Shown piece by piece: positions 25,393-34,400 of a stretch of 64,000 nucleotides of DNA. Source of the stretch: Microbulbifer variabilis (lineage in GTDB: Bacteria; Pseudomonadota; Gammaproteobacteria; Pseudomonadales; Cellvibrionaceae). The notes below the pieces were generated by a model. It was not told the DNA's origin, searched no databases, and saw only the letters and a list, made by a program, of their open reading frames with translations. Position 1 is the first letter of the stretch. Each line of letters opens with the position of its first letter. The translations under genes were made by a program, and so were the position numbers. The DNA lies in contig NZ_JAIVKI010000003.1 of assembly GCF_020524905.1 (NCBI RefSeq), positions 186,001 through 250,000 of the forward strand. The letters run 5' to 3'.

Positions 25393-25842
25393 ATGGCACA
25401 ACTGCCTTTTTGGCGGCGTAAAACGCTAGAGCAGATGACTGAATCCGAATGGGAGGCTCTCTGCGATGGCTGTGGACGCTGCTGCCTGCACAGCCTGGAA
25501 GATGAGGAGACTGGTGAGCTCTACAGCACCAATGTTGCTTGTCGCTTGCTGGATACAGATTCCTGTCGCTGTAGCCAATACGAGCGGCGCAAGGAATTGG
25601 TGCCCGGATGTGTTCAGTTACGGGTGCAGGATATCGATCAATACACTTGGCTGCCGGCAACTTGCGCCTATCGTCGCTTGGCTGAGGGGCAGCCGTTGCC
25701 CGAGTGGCACCCGCTTGTCAGTGGCGATACGCAGTCTGTGCACAAAGCGGGTATGTCAGTGCGTGGCAGTGTTATCAGCGAGGAGCTGGTTCACCCGGAT
25801 GATATGGAAGAGCATATCGTCACTTGGGTGGAGGCCGGTTGA
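25393..25842 (+). CDS. YcgN-family cysteine-cluster protein
   Basis: A 149-residue UPF0260-type protein. The cysteine cluster is visible as CDGCGRCC (about 27-34) with further Cys residues in the C-terminal half of the cluster (VACRLLDTDSCRCSQY and VPGC). This suggests metal or Fe-S binding. The exact function is not known. It lies 9 nt after ycgL and probably ends the rnd operon. Confidence 0.92.
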   Translation: MAQLPFWRRKTLEQMTESEWEALCDGCGRCCLHSLEDEETGELYSTNVACRLLDTDSCRCSQYERRKELVPGCVQLRVQDIDQYTWLPATCAYRRLAEGQPLPEWHPLVSGDTQSVHKAGMSVRGSVISEELVHPDDMEEHIVTWVEAG

Positions 25843-25901
25843 GCCGTCGAGGCCTTGCTATTACTTCCTGTCCTGGGCGGGAAATATAGAGTAAATAAAA
25901 A

Positions 25902-26282
25902 ATGTCTGAAGATTTTCGAATTGCCTGGATTGTTTACACCGGCTCGACTCTGGTTTTACTGGCTGCCGGTTGGTGGTTTATGCGCAACTGGCGTTGGAGC
26001 TGGTTGCGCCGTACCTTGTTGCTGGTTTCGGCTTCGGTATTACTGGTACCGGTAAAAACACCCGTGGCCGAATCAGTGGCTTTGCCTGTATTACCACTGT
26101 ATCTCTACCAATCATTATTTGAAGAAAGTGGAGCAGCGCCGGAAGTGACTGCAAACCTGGTATTTGCCGCGGGCGGTGCTCTGGCGGTAATGGTAGTGTG
26201 GGGACTGGTTTCTCTATTATCCAGGTTTCGTCGTGAGCGCCGCCGACGTTTCGATGAAGACCCTTACTTCAACGAACAGTAA
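25902..26282 (+). CDS. Small membrane protein of unknown function
   Basis: 126 residues with about three hydrophobic segments (near 8-26, 36-50 and 80-105). A strongly basic, then acidic tail (RFRRERRRRFDEDPYFNEQ) follows and probably faces the cytoplasm. I do not recognise the family. It stands between ycgN and a terminator, upstream of the YEATS-associated-like protein and MoxR genes. Confidence 0.7.
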   Translation: MSEDFRIAWIVYTGSTLVLLAAGWWFMRNWRWSWLRRTLLLVSASVLLVPVKTPVAESVALPVLPLYLYQSLFEESGAAPEVTANLVFAAGGALAVMVVWGLVSLLSRFRRERRRRFDEDPYFNEQ

Positions 26283-26314
26283 TAGGGTTTTGCATCCAAC
26301 CCTCTCTAGTATCC

Positions 26315-26349
26315 TGGGCCTGTCGCAGCTAGGCCCATCCCTTTTCTTT
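26315..26349 (+). terminator. Rho-independent terminator
   Basis: A 7-bp stem, TGGGCCT/AGGCCCA, has a 9-nt loop and is followed by a T-rich tract. It lies 33 bp after the small membrane-protein gene. Confidence 0.7.
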
Positions 26350-26659
26350 ACTTGGTTATCAAAGGCGTTACTTCCTTTCTTTAGCATCTCTATTGACGGT
26401 GACAGCTGCTATATCTATTAGGCTGCTTCCGTGCTTGGCGCGAGGCCAGACGAGCCGGTTTAATAGTTACAGCCCAATAAACAAACCCGCTGTCGGGAAA
26501 TGATGGTTTGTATTTTTCCTTGGGTTTTTAACTACCCGCTGGAATGGGTTGTCTTTTGGTAAACCGGATTCACAACAGATAATGCCTATATAAAGTGCCC
26601 TTGGCGTGGATTTTCGCCCATATTTATGGTGCAGGCTGCCAGATGGCTGAGGAACCCTG
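26350..26659. other. Intergenic region without a recognised gene
   Basis: No convincing coding frame or RNA gene. A separated 8-bp inverted repeat (CCGGTTTA at 26455-26462, TAAACCGG at 26560-26567) is present. The promoter of the next gene is expected in the right half. Confidence 0.5.
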
Positions 26660-27340
26660 ATGCTCGACCACCTGCTGATTCTCACTGCGGTAATGCTGGT
26701 ATCGGGCATTCTCGGTGGGCTGGTGAATTATTATCAAATGTTGTTTACAGAGGAGGATCCGGCCGGCCTCGCCCGCTGCCTGATTATGGGGCTGTGTGGC
26801 GCCTTGATGGTGCCGATTTTCCTGAAATTTACCCAGAGTGATCTGCTGATCGAAATCCAGGGCGATCCCTCGCGCCTATTGATCTTTACCGGTTACTGCC
26901 TGCTCGCTGCTATCGCCTCCCGTATGTTCGTGTTTAATGCCGCGCGTCGCCAATTGCGCGATGCCAGTATCGCCCGCGCTCGGGTAGAAAACCTGGAGCA
27001 GGAACTGCGCACCATGCAGTTGGAAATGATGCCCTTACTAGAGCATGAGATAGAAGGGGATTTGGAGCAGGGGCCGGTGCTGGACTTTAATCAGATTCGC
27101 AAGTTGGACGATAACGCTCTACAGGTGCTCAATCTGCTAAATGGCGGTGAATGTGTGTTCCGCTCGCTGAGCGGCATGGTGCAGGATAGCGGTATGGAAA
27201 CCAACTCAATCGCCCGTGCCCTCAATAGCCTGCTAGTGCTTGAGATGGTAGGGAAAATTCACAGTCATCTGGGAATTCGCTGGTATATCACTGGTAAGGG
27301 GCGCCAGGTGGTGCATCGCCGCAGTACCCAGATGGCTTGA
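26660..27340 (+). CDS. Membrane protein with C-terminal winged-helix-like domain
   Basis: A 226-residue protein. It has three hydrophobic segments in the first 100 residues (about 4-24, 39-58, 74-92), then a coiled-coil stretch rich in Arg/Glu (about 95-125). The C-terminal domain (about 145-220) has a pattern like a helix-turn-helix (ALQVLNLLNGGECVFRSLSGMVQDSG, SIARALNSLLVLEMVGKI, then a short beta wing). It resembles the YEATS-associated three-TM family. AGGAA precedes the ATG. It may be a membrane-tethered regulator. Confidence 0.65.
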   Translation: MLDHLLILTAVMLVSGILGGLVNYYQMLFTEEDPAGLARCLIMGLCGALMVPIFLKFTQSDLLIEIQGDPSRLLIFTGYCLLAAIASRMFVFNAARRQLRDASIARARVENLEQELRTMQLEMMPLLEHEIEGDLEQGPVLDFNQIRKLDDNALQVLNLLNGGECVFRSLSGMVQDSGMETNSIARALNSLLVLEMVGKIHSHLGIRWYITGKGRQVVHRRSTQMA

Positions 27341-27480
27341 TCCACAATTGAAAAACCTTCCTTCTTAATGCTACTCGGGCTGGTCATCCAATTTGATCGT
27401 TCCCGCCTCGCCACCCGTCCCGTTGTTCAATTATCATTCGCTAAATCTGAAGATAGCGTGATGACAGGATTGGAGTAAGC

Positions 27481-28326
27481 ATGAAATTTACCGGTACCGA
27501 TAGCTATGTAGCTACCGAAGACCTGCAAATGGCGGTGAACGCAGCCGTCACCTTACAGCGCCCCCTGCTGATTAAAGGCGAGCCGGGCACCGGCAAAACG
27601 CTGCTCGCGGAACAGGTTGCTGAGAGCCTTGGGCTGAAGTTGATTCAATGGCATATCAAGTCCACCACCAAGGCCCAGCAGGGACTGTACGAGTATGATG
27701 CAGTATCACGTCTGCGGGACTCCCAGTTGGGGGTAGACAAGGTTCATGATATCGCCAATTACATCAAGCGGGGCAAACTGTGGGAAGCCTTTGCCGCGGA
27801 AGAGCGTGTGGTATTGTTGATTGATGAGATCGACAAAGCAGACATCGAATTCCCCAACGACCTGCTGGTGGAACTGGATCGCATGGAGTTCTTCGTTTAT
27901 GAAACAGGAGAAACCATTAAGGCCAAACACCGCCCCATTGTCATTATCACCTCGAATAACGAAAAAGAGCTGCCGGATGCCTTTCTGCGCCGCTGCTTCT
28001 TCCATTACATCAGCTTCCCCGATCGTGACACCATGCGCAAAATTGTCGATGTCCATTACCCGGAGATTAAAGGGCAGTTGGTTGCGGAAGCGATGGATAT
28101 TTTCTTCCAGTTGCGCGAAGTGCCGGGCTTGAAGAAGAAGCCTTCCACCTCTGAGCTGATTGATTGGTTGAAGCTGTTGATGGCCGACGATATTCCCGAG
28201 GAAGTGCTCAAAGATCGCGATAACAGCAGCGCCATTCCTCCGCTTTATGGGGCCCTGTTGAAGAATGAGCAAGATGTCCATATGCTCGAGCGCCTGGCAT
28301 TTATGGCGCGCCGCGACAATCGCTGA
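27481..28326 (+). CDS. MoxR-family AAA+ ATPase
   Basis: The Walker A loop is GEPGTGKT (33-40), Walker B is LLIDEIDKAD (112-121), sensor 1 lies in ITSNNEKELPDAF, and the Arg finger is in FLRRCFFHYISFPD. MoxR ATPases act as chaperones with a VWA-domain partner, encoded here 100 bp downstream. At 281 residues it has the usual compact size. GGAG precedes the start. Confidence 0.93.
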   Translation: MKFTGTDSYVATEDLQMAVNAAVTLQRPLLIKGEPGTGKTLLAEQVAESLGLKLIQWHIKSTTKAQQGLYEYDAVSRLRDSQLGVDKVHDIANYIKRGKLWEAFAAEERVVLLIDEIDKADIEFPNDLLVELDRMEFFVYETGETIKAKHRPIVIITSNNEKELPDAFLRRCFFHYISFPDRDTMRKIVDVHYPEIKGQLVAEAMDIFFQLREVPGLKKKPSTSELIDWLKLLMADDIPEEVLKDRDNSSAIPPLYGALLKNEQDVHMLERLAFMARRDNR

Positions 28327-28345
28327 GCGGGCGTTGTTGCCTTTT

Positions 28346-28402
28346 ATCAGGGGTAAATGAGTGCCCCTGATGATATTCTGCTCGGTATGGCCGAGTATCT
28401 TT
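28346..28402 (+). promoter_or_regulatory. Two tandem hairpins between the MoxR and VWA genes
   Basis: The first hairpin is ATCAGGGG/CCCCTGAT with a 10-nt loop (28346-28371). The second is CTCGG/CCGAG (28381-28395), followed after 4 nt by six T residues. Together they could partially terminate transcription and set a MoxR to VWA ratio. Confidence 0.4.
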
Positions 28403-28427
28403 TTTCCTGTGCTGACCGCGAATTACT

Positions 28428-29609
28428 ATGCTGATTGGCTTTTTCCTGAATTTACGCCGTTATAAATTACCGGTATCCATCACCGAATTACTGGCTCTGC
28501 TTGGGGCTTTACAGCAGCGCCTGGTATTTGCTGACATGGAAGAATTTTATTTTCTCTCTCGTGTCTGTTTGGTGAAGGATGAAAAACATTTCGATAAATT
28601 CGATCGCGCTTTTGAGGCTTATTTTAAAGACCTGGAAACTCTCGACGATATCGTCGAGCAAATGATCCCGGAAGACTGGCTCAGGGCGGAATTTCTCAAG
28701 CAGTTAAGCGAAGAAGAAAAGGCCAAAGTCCAAAGCCTCGGTGGTTTGGAAAAATTGCTGGAGGAGTTTAAAAAGCGCCTCGAAGAGCAGAAAAAGCGTC
28801 ACAGTGGTGGCAACCGCTGGATAGGTACCGGTGGTACCAGTCCCTTCGGTAATAGTGGTTATCACCCAGGTGGTATTCGGGTGGGGGGACAGGGGCGCAA
28901 TCGCTCGGCATCCAAGGTATGGGAAAAACGCCAGTTCAAAAACCTGGATGACAGTATCAGCCTGGGAACCCGCAATATCCAAGTGGCCCTGCGCAAGTTG
29001 CGTAAATTTGCCCGCACTGGCGCGGCGGAAGAGTTGGACTTGAATAGCACCATCTCCTCCACAGCGCGCAATGCAGGCTTATTGGACATTAAGATGGTGC
29101 CAGAGCGGCACAACGCAATAAAAGTGCTGATTTTTTTTGATGTGGGCGGTTCTATGGACCCCTATGTACGGGTGTGTGAAGAGCTTTTCTCTGCCTGTCG
29201 CTCTGAATTCAAGCATCTGGAGTATTTTTACTTTCACAACTTTGTCTATGAACATGTGTGGAAAGATAACCAGCGACGCTATAGCGAGAATACGTCCCTT
29301 TTGGAAGTACTGCGCACCTATGGCAAAGACTACAAGGTAATTTTTGTCGGTGATGCTTCTATGGCTCCTTATGAGATTACCAGTCGCTTTGGTAGTGTCG
29401 AGCATATGAATGAAGAGCCTGGTGCAGCCTGGATGGAACGTATTACTGATACTTACCACAATTTGATCTGGTTAAATCCGGTGGGGGAAGAGTACTGGCA
29501 GTACACACCCAGTATCGGCATGACCCAGCGTCTGGTGGATGGGCATATGTATCCGATGACCCTGGAAGGCTTGGATCGGGCGATCGCTTATTTAGTTAAA
29601 GGTCGCTAA
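28428..29609 (+). CDS. VWA-domain protein, CoxE-like partner of MoxR
   Basis: A 393-residue protein. The N-terminal 130 residues are helical and charged, with a Gly/Ser-rich linker at about 127-162. The C-terminal part (from about 232) is a von Willebrand A domain whose metal site DxGxS is seen as DVGGS (238-242). No signal peptide or membrane segment is visible, so the pair should work in the cytoplasm, possibly inserting a metal or remodelling an enzyme complex. The client is not identifiable from this window. Confidence 0.9.
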   Translation: MLIGFFLNLRRYKLPVSITELLALLGALQQRLVFADMEEFYFLSRVCLVKDEKHFDKFDRAFEAYFKDLETLDDIVEQMIPEDWLRAEFLKQLSEEEKAKVQSLGGLEKLLEEFKKRLEEQKKRHSGGNRWIGTGGTSPFGNSGYHPGGIRVGGQGRNRSASKVWEKRQFKNLDDSISLGTRNIQVALRKLRKFARTGAAEELDLNSTISSTARNAGLLDIKMVPERHNAIKVLIFFDVGGSMDPYVRVCEELFSACRSEFKHLEYFYFHNFVYEHVWKDNQRRYSENTSLLEVLRTYGKDYKVIFVGDASMAPYEITSRFGSVEHMNEEPGAAWMERITDTYHNLIWLNPVGEEYWQYTPSIGMTQRLVDGHMYPMTLEGLDRAIAYLVKGR

Positions 29610-29688
29610 TAGAGGGCAGTAAATGAACTCCTAAAGAAGTCCCGCAAGGAACTCTGACCTTAAAGGCTTCAATCAGGAAATTATCTGC

Positions 29689-29712
29689 AGGCGGCGCATT
29701 CCTGTGCCGCCT
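29689..29712. terminator. Strong hairpin, possible terminator
   Basis: A 10-bp stem (AGGCGGCGCA with TGTGCCGCCT, including one G-T pair) has a TTCC loop. It lies between the convergent VWA and POT genes and has no clear T run on either side. Confidence 0.45.
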
Positions 29713-29730
29713 TAATCCCAAATAACTTGA

Positions 29731-29757
29731 GGGTTAGGGTTAGGGTTAGGGTTAGGG
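29731..29757 (+). repeat. Perfect TTAGGG-type hexamer repeat
   Basis: Five GGG runs are separated by four TTA spacers, with no mismatch over 27 bp; this is the vertebrate-type telomere unit. It is non-coding, lying between the VWA stop and the POT stop. The G-rich strand is the sense strand of the VWA transcript and can fold into a G-quadruplex. Confidence 0.95.
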
Positions 29758-29768
29758 ATAATAAAGCG

Positions 29769-31262
29769 TTATTTTTTATTGCCACTAAAGTGTTCTGGGG
29801 GGGTTCCCTCGTGATCGGCAGTGATGCTGATTTCTTCCTTGGTGGTCTCTCCCACCGTGACATGCACCTCTTCAGCACCGTGCATCCAATCCACCAGTTT
29901 TTCACGAATCAAATACAAAACAAATCCAGCCACGATGGCCGTGAGTGCGACCCCACCGAAAGTGGCCAGTGGACCGGAAACGCCCACTAATTTACCGATT
30001 TCTGCCGCGCCCTTGTTGGCGATGCCGATAAATGCAAACCACAGGCCCATCATCAGGGATAGGTAGCGTAGGGGAGATAATTTAGTCACGACAGAAAGCC
30101 CTATAGGCGATAGACACAGCTCACCAATGGTGTGAAAAATATAGGCAAAGACCAACCACCAGATACTCGCTTTTATGGTCTCGGAATCGCCGATTTGCAA
30201 TGCTGCGCCGCACATGGATAGGAAACCGATCCCGAGAAATACCAAACCCAGGCTGAATTTAGCCGGTGAACTCGGTTCTCGGTCGCCCATGCCTACCCAG
30301 ATACTGGCCATAATCGGCGCGAGAATAATAATAAACAGAGGGTTTACCATCTGTAGCCAGCTGGCAGGAATTTCCCAGCCAAAGATATTCAGGTCGGTGC
30401 GGTATTTGGCAAACAGGTTCATTGACCCGGCAGCCTGCTCGAAGCCAGCCCAAAAAACCACGATAAATACACCCAGTACCAGAATGACTTTAATGCGATC
30501 CCGCTCTTCTTGTGTGAGAGGACGGTGTTTGCTCTCTTTCTCGTCTTTTATATTTTTCAATTCCAGTTGTGCGGAGGGTTCTACGCCTATTTGTCCCAGG
30601 TAGTGCTTGGCCTGGGTCATTTGCAGAATCAGGCCTAAAAGCATACCGATGCCAGCAACAATAAAGGCGAGCTGGTAGTCCACCTTTTCTCCGATCCAGC
30701 CCACAACCAAATAACCGAGAATAGAGCCCAGGTTGATGCCCATATAGAAAATGGTAAATGCGGTATCGCGACGGTGGTCTCCCTCCTCGTAGAGGTCCCC
30801 GACCATGGTGGAGATATTCGGCTTAAAGAAACCATTGCCGATAATGAGCAGAGCCAGCCCCAGCCACAGCATATAGATCTGGCTGCCGCCCGGCAGCCAG
30901 GTGTGGGGGAAGCCCAGGGAGAATTGCCCCAGCATCATCAGGGTGCCGCCGAACATGATGCAGCGGCGCTGGCCCCAGCGGTTGTCTGCCATCCAGCCGC
31001 CGATAATCGGAGTCAGGTAGACCAACATGGCATACCAGCCCAGGTAGCTCAGGGCCTTGGATTGCAATTCGGTATCCGAGAGCTGTTCCCAGCCGAACAC
31101 TGCGGCGGTGGCAGTGGAGGTCAGGTAGAAGACAAAAATACCACGCATGCCATAGTAGCTGAGACGCTCCCACATCTCGGTGCCAAACAGCAGGAACAAT
31201 CCTTTGGGGTGGCCAAACAGCTGCCCGGCGCTGGCGGGGGGCTTGGGTTTGATCTCTTGCAT
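29769..31262 (-). CDS. POT/PTR2-family proton-coupled oligopeptide symporter (second copy)
   Basis: This is an inner-membrane di/tripeptide importer of 497 residues, the typical family length. The ExxER motif is present (E29, E32, R33 in EMWERLSYYG). The PTR2 signature FTIFYMGINLGS falls near residue 190, and GELCLSPIGLSVVTKL lies in the C-terminal part. The last 40 residues are hydrophilic and acidic. It is related to the 886-2667 product but shorter by nearly 100 residues. It is divergent from hrpA. Confidence 0.94.
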   Translation of the reverse strand: MQEIKPKPPASAGQLFGHPKGLFLLFGTEMWERLSYYGMRGIFVFYLTSTATAAVFGWEQLSDTELQSKALSYLGWYAMLVYLTPIIGGWMADNRWGQRRCIMFGGTLMMLGQFSLGFPHTWLPGGSQIYMLWLGLALLIIGNGFFKPNISTMVGDLYEEGDHRRDTAFTIFYMGINLGSILGYLVVGWIGEKVDYQLAFIVAGIGMLLGLILQMTQAKHYLGQIGVEPSAQLELKNIKDEKESKHRPLTQEERDRIKVILVLGVFIVVFWAGFEQAAGSMNLFAKYRTDLNIFGWEIPASWLQMVNPLFIIILAPIMASIWVGMGDREPSSPAKFSLGLVFLGIGFLSMCGAALQIGDSETIKASIWWLVFAYIFHTIGELCLSPIGLSVVTKLSPLRYLSLMMGLWFAFIGIANKGAAEIGKLVGVSGPLATFGGVALTAIVAGFVLYLIREKLVDWMHGAEEVHVTVGETTKEEISITADHEGTPPEHFSGNKK

Positions 31263-31396
31263 AGTACTGCTCGCAAGGTGTGACCCTGAGGTGCTGTGCT
31301 ACCACCAAGGGCAGTGCACCTATAAAAATCATCGCTATCTGGACCAGTATAGTTGAGCGCCACCCAGGGATTTTCAGCCCTGTGGCAAAGTGGGGG

Positions 31397-31402
31397 TATA
31401 AT
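31397..31402 (+). promoter_or_regulatory. Putative -10 element of the hrpA promoter
   Basis: A perfect TATAAT, 28 bp upstream of the hrpA ATG. No consensus -35 is visible. A similar isolated TATAAT precedes dnaX and gltX in this window. Confidence 0.4.
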
Positions 31403-31429
31403 CCCGGGTTTGCCAATTCTGTACGAATC

Positions 31430-34400
31430 ATGAGTCACACCGAAGCAGAAAAAAGCCTGAGCGCTCTGCAGGCCCGCATCTCCAGTTGTATGGGGCGGGA
31501 TCGCTACCATTTGCATCGAACTATTAAGAACGTGCGTCGGCGCCAGAAAGAGGGCAAGCCGGTCGATCGTATGTTGACCCAGCTGGAGCAGCAGCTGCAG
31601 GCGTCTGAGTCGCTAGCGGAAGAACGCCGGCGTAAGTTGCCGGAAGTGCAATGGCCGGAAGCCTTGCCGGTGGTGGCGCGGCGTGAGGAAATCGCCGAGC
31701 TGATCGAAAAGCACCAGGTTGTCGTGATCGCCGGTGAAACCGGTTCTGGTAAAACCACCCAATTACCAAAAATCTGTCTCTCCCTGGGGCGGGGTATCTA
31801 TGGCCAGATTGGCCACACCCAGCCGCGCAGGATTGCCGCACGCACAGTGGCTAATCGTATCGCTGAGGAATTGCAGCAGCCCTTGGGGGAGTCTGTCGGT
31901 TACCAGGTTCGCTTTACCGACCACAGCACTGAGCACACCCATGTCAAATTGATGACCGATGGTATTCTGCTGGCTGAAATTCAACGCGACCCTCTGCTGA
32001 ATAAATACGATACGCTGATTATCGATGAGGCCCACGAGCGCAGCCTCAATATCGATTTCCTGCTGGGCTATTTAAAAACCATTCTGCCCAAGCGCCCGGA
32101 TTTAAAGCTGATAATTACCTCGGCTACTATCGATCTGGAAAAGTTCTCTAGACACTTTAACGATGCGCCGATTATTGAGGTATCTGGACGCACCTATCCA
32201 GTAGATATTCACTATCGCCCAGCAGCCGACAGTGATGCAGACCTCACCGAACAGGTTGTCGCTGCAGTGAAAGAGTTACTGCACGAGGAAAAATCCAGCA
32301 GTCGGCGCGGCGGGGACATACTGGTATTTATGAGCGGTGAGCGGGAGATCCGCGAGTGTGCCAAGGCCCTGCGGGATGCGCAGATTGCCCAGTTGGAAGT
32401 GTTGCCCCTATATGCGCGCTTAAGTCTGGCAGAGCAGGCCAAGGTTTTTCACGGACATAAAGGCCGCCGTATTGTGCTTGCCACCAATGTGGCGGAGACC
32501 TCCATTACGGTGCCGGGCATTCGCTATGTGATCGACCCGGGTACAGCGCGGGTTAGTCGATACAGCTATCGCAGTAAAATCCAAAGATTGCCGATAGAAC
32601 CGGTTTCCCAGGCCAGTGCCAATCAGCGCGCCGGTCGCTGTGGTCGTGTCAGCGCCGGTGTCTGTGTGCGCTTATATGAGGAGCGGGATTTTGTGCAGCG
32701 TCCGGAATTTACCGATGCGGAAATCCTGCGTACGAACTTGGCTGCGGTAATCCTGCAAATGTTACAGCTGCGTATCGGCGATATCCGTGAGTTTCCCTTT
32801 GTCGATCCGCCCGATCCCCGTCTGATTAATGACGGATATAAATTGTTGCAGGAATTGCAGGCAGTCGATGACCAGGGCAGGGTGACCAAACTGGGCCGCG
32901 CATTGTCACGTCTGCCGCTGGACCCACGATTGAGCCGAATGTTGCTGGCCGGTGCAGATAATGGCAGTGCGCGAGAATTATTAATTATTGTCGCCGCCCT
33001 GGCTGTGCAAGACCCGCGTGAACGCCCGGCGGAAAAGCGCCAGGCGGCGGATGAAAAACACCGTCAGTGGCAGCATGAGCAGTCTGATTTTCTGTCTTTT
33101 GTACAGTTGTGGGATGCCTTCGAAATCCAACGTCAGGAGCTGAGTCAAAGCCAGCTGCGTAAGTGGTGCCAGAAAAACTTCCTATCCTGGTTGCGAATGC
33201 GTGAGTGGAGAGATATCCACCACCAATTGCGCGTGGCTTGCCGGGATCTTGAAGTTAAAGAAAATAAAGAACCGGCAGAGTATGAGGCGATTCACCGAGC
33301 AATAGTCATGGGCTTGCTCGGTAACATTGGCGCTCGCGATGAAAACAAGGAATTTATCGGCTGCCGCAACCGTCGCTTCCATGTTTTCCCTGGCTCTGGC
33401 CAATTTAAAAAGCCACCGCGCTGGGTGGTTGCTGCCCAGTTGTTGGAAACCAGCCGCCTGTTCGCCCACACCGTTGCGAAAATAGAGCCGGACTGGGTGA
33501 TGGCTGCATCCCAGCACTTGGTAAAACGCAATTATTTTGAGCCCCACTACGATGCTCGTTCCGGGCAAGTGATGGCCTTTGAAAAGGTTTCTCTATACGG
33601 ACTGGTACTGGTGGAAAAACGCCGTATTCCCTACGGCAAGCTGGATACGGAAACCGCTCGGGAAGTATTTATTCGCCAGGCGCTGGTGGAGCAGCGTTAT
33701 CGTGGCAAGGGCCGTTTTTATAAACACTACACTGACCTGCTGAAGTCCCTGGAAGAGTTGGAAGCCAAGTCCCGTCGCCGGGATATCCTGGTGGATGACG
33801 AAGTGGTTTACCGCTTTTTCGATGAGCTTGTCCCTGCGGATATCGTCAACCTTGCCGGGTTTGAGCACTGGCGCAAGAAAGTTGAAGTCAGTGATCCACA
33901 GCTGTTGTTTATCCCCCGCGAATTGTTGATGCAGCAGAGTGCGGATCATGTGGGCGAGGCGCAATTCCCTAACGAACTGCAAGCGGGCGGTATTATTTAC
34001 CCGCTCAGTTATCACTTCGAACCGGGCAGTGTGGATGATGGTGTCAGTGTCCAGGTACCGGTTGCGGCGCTGCACCAGGTGCCCGCCGCTCGACTTTCCT
34101 GGCTGGTGCCTGGAATCCTGCGGGATAAATGTATCGCTCTGATTAAAGCCCTACCCAAACAGTGGCGCAAATACTTTGTGCCGGTACCGGCGGCTGTGGA
34201 TAAGGCTTTGCCGCGACTGCGCGCAGACAATACCCCGCTATGGCAGTCACTGGCTTTGGAGTTGCAACGTCAGACTGCCCAGCAGCTGCCTGAAGATACC
34301 TGGGAATCTGCGGAACAATCCCTGGAAGATTTCTACCGCTTCAATATCCAAGTTTTGGATGAGTCGGGGAAATTGTTGGATCAGGATCGCGATCTCTCGG

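Noticed and set aside
29731-29757. Eukaryotic contamination or chimera, suggested by the telomere-type repeat
   Set aside because: The repeat is short, and both flanks are coherent bacterial genes with proper ends.
31280-31429. A 50-residue N-terminal extension of HrpA
   Set aside because: It would cover the TATAAT element, has no ribosome site, and is unlike the N-termini of the family.
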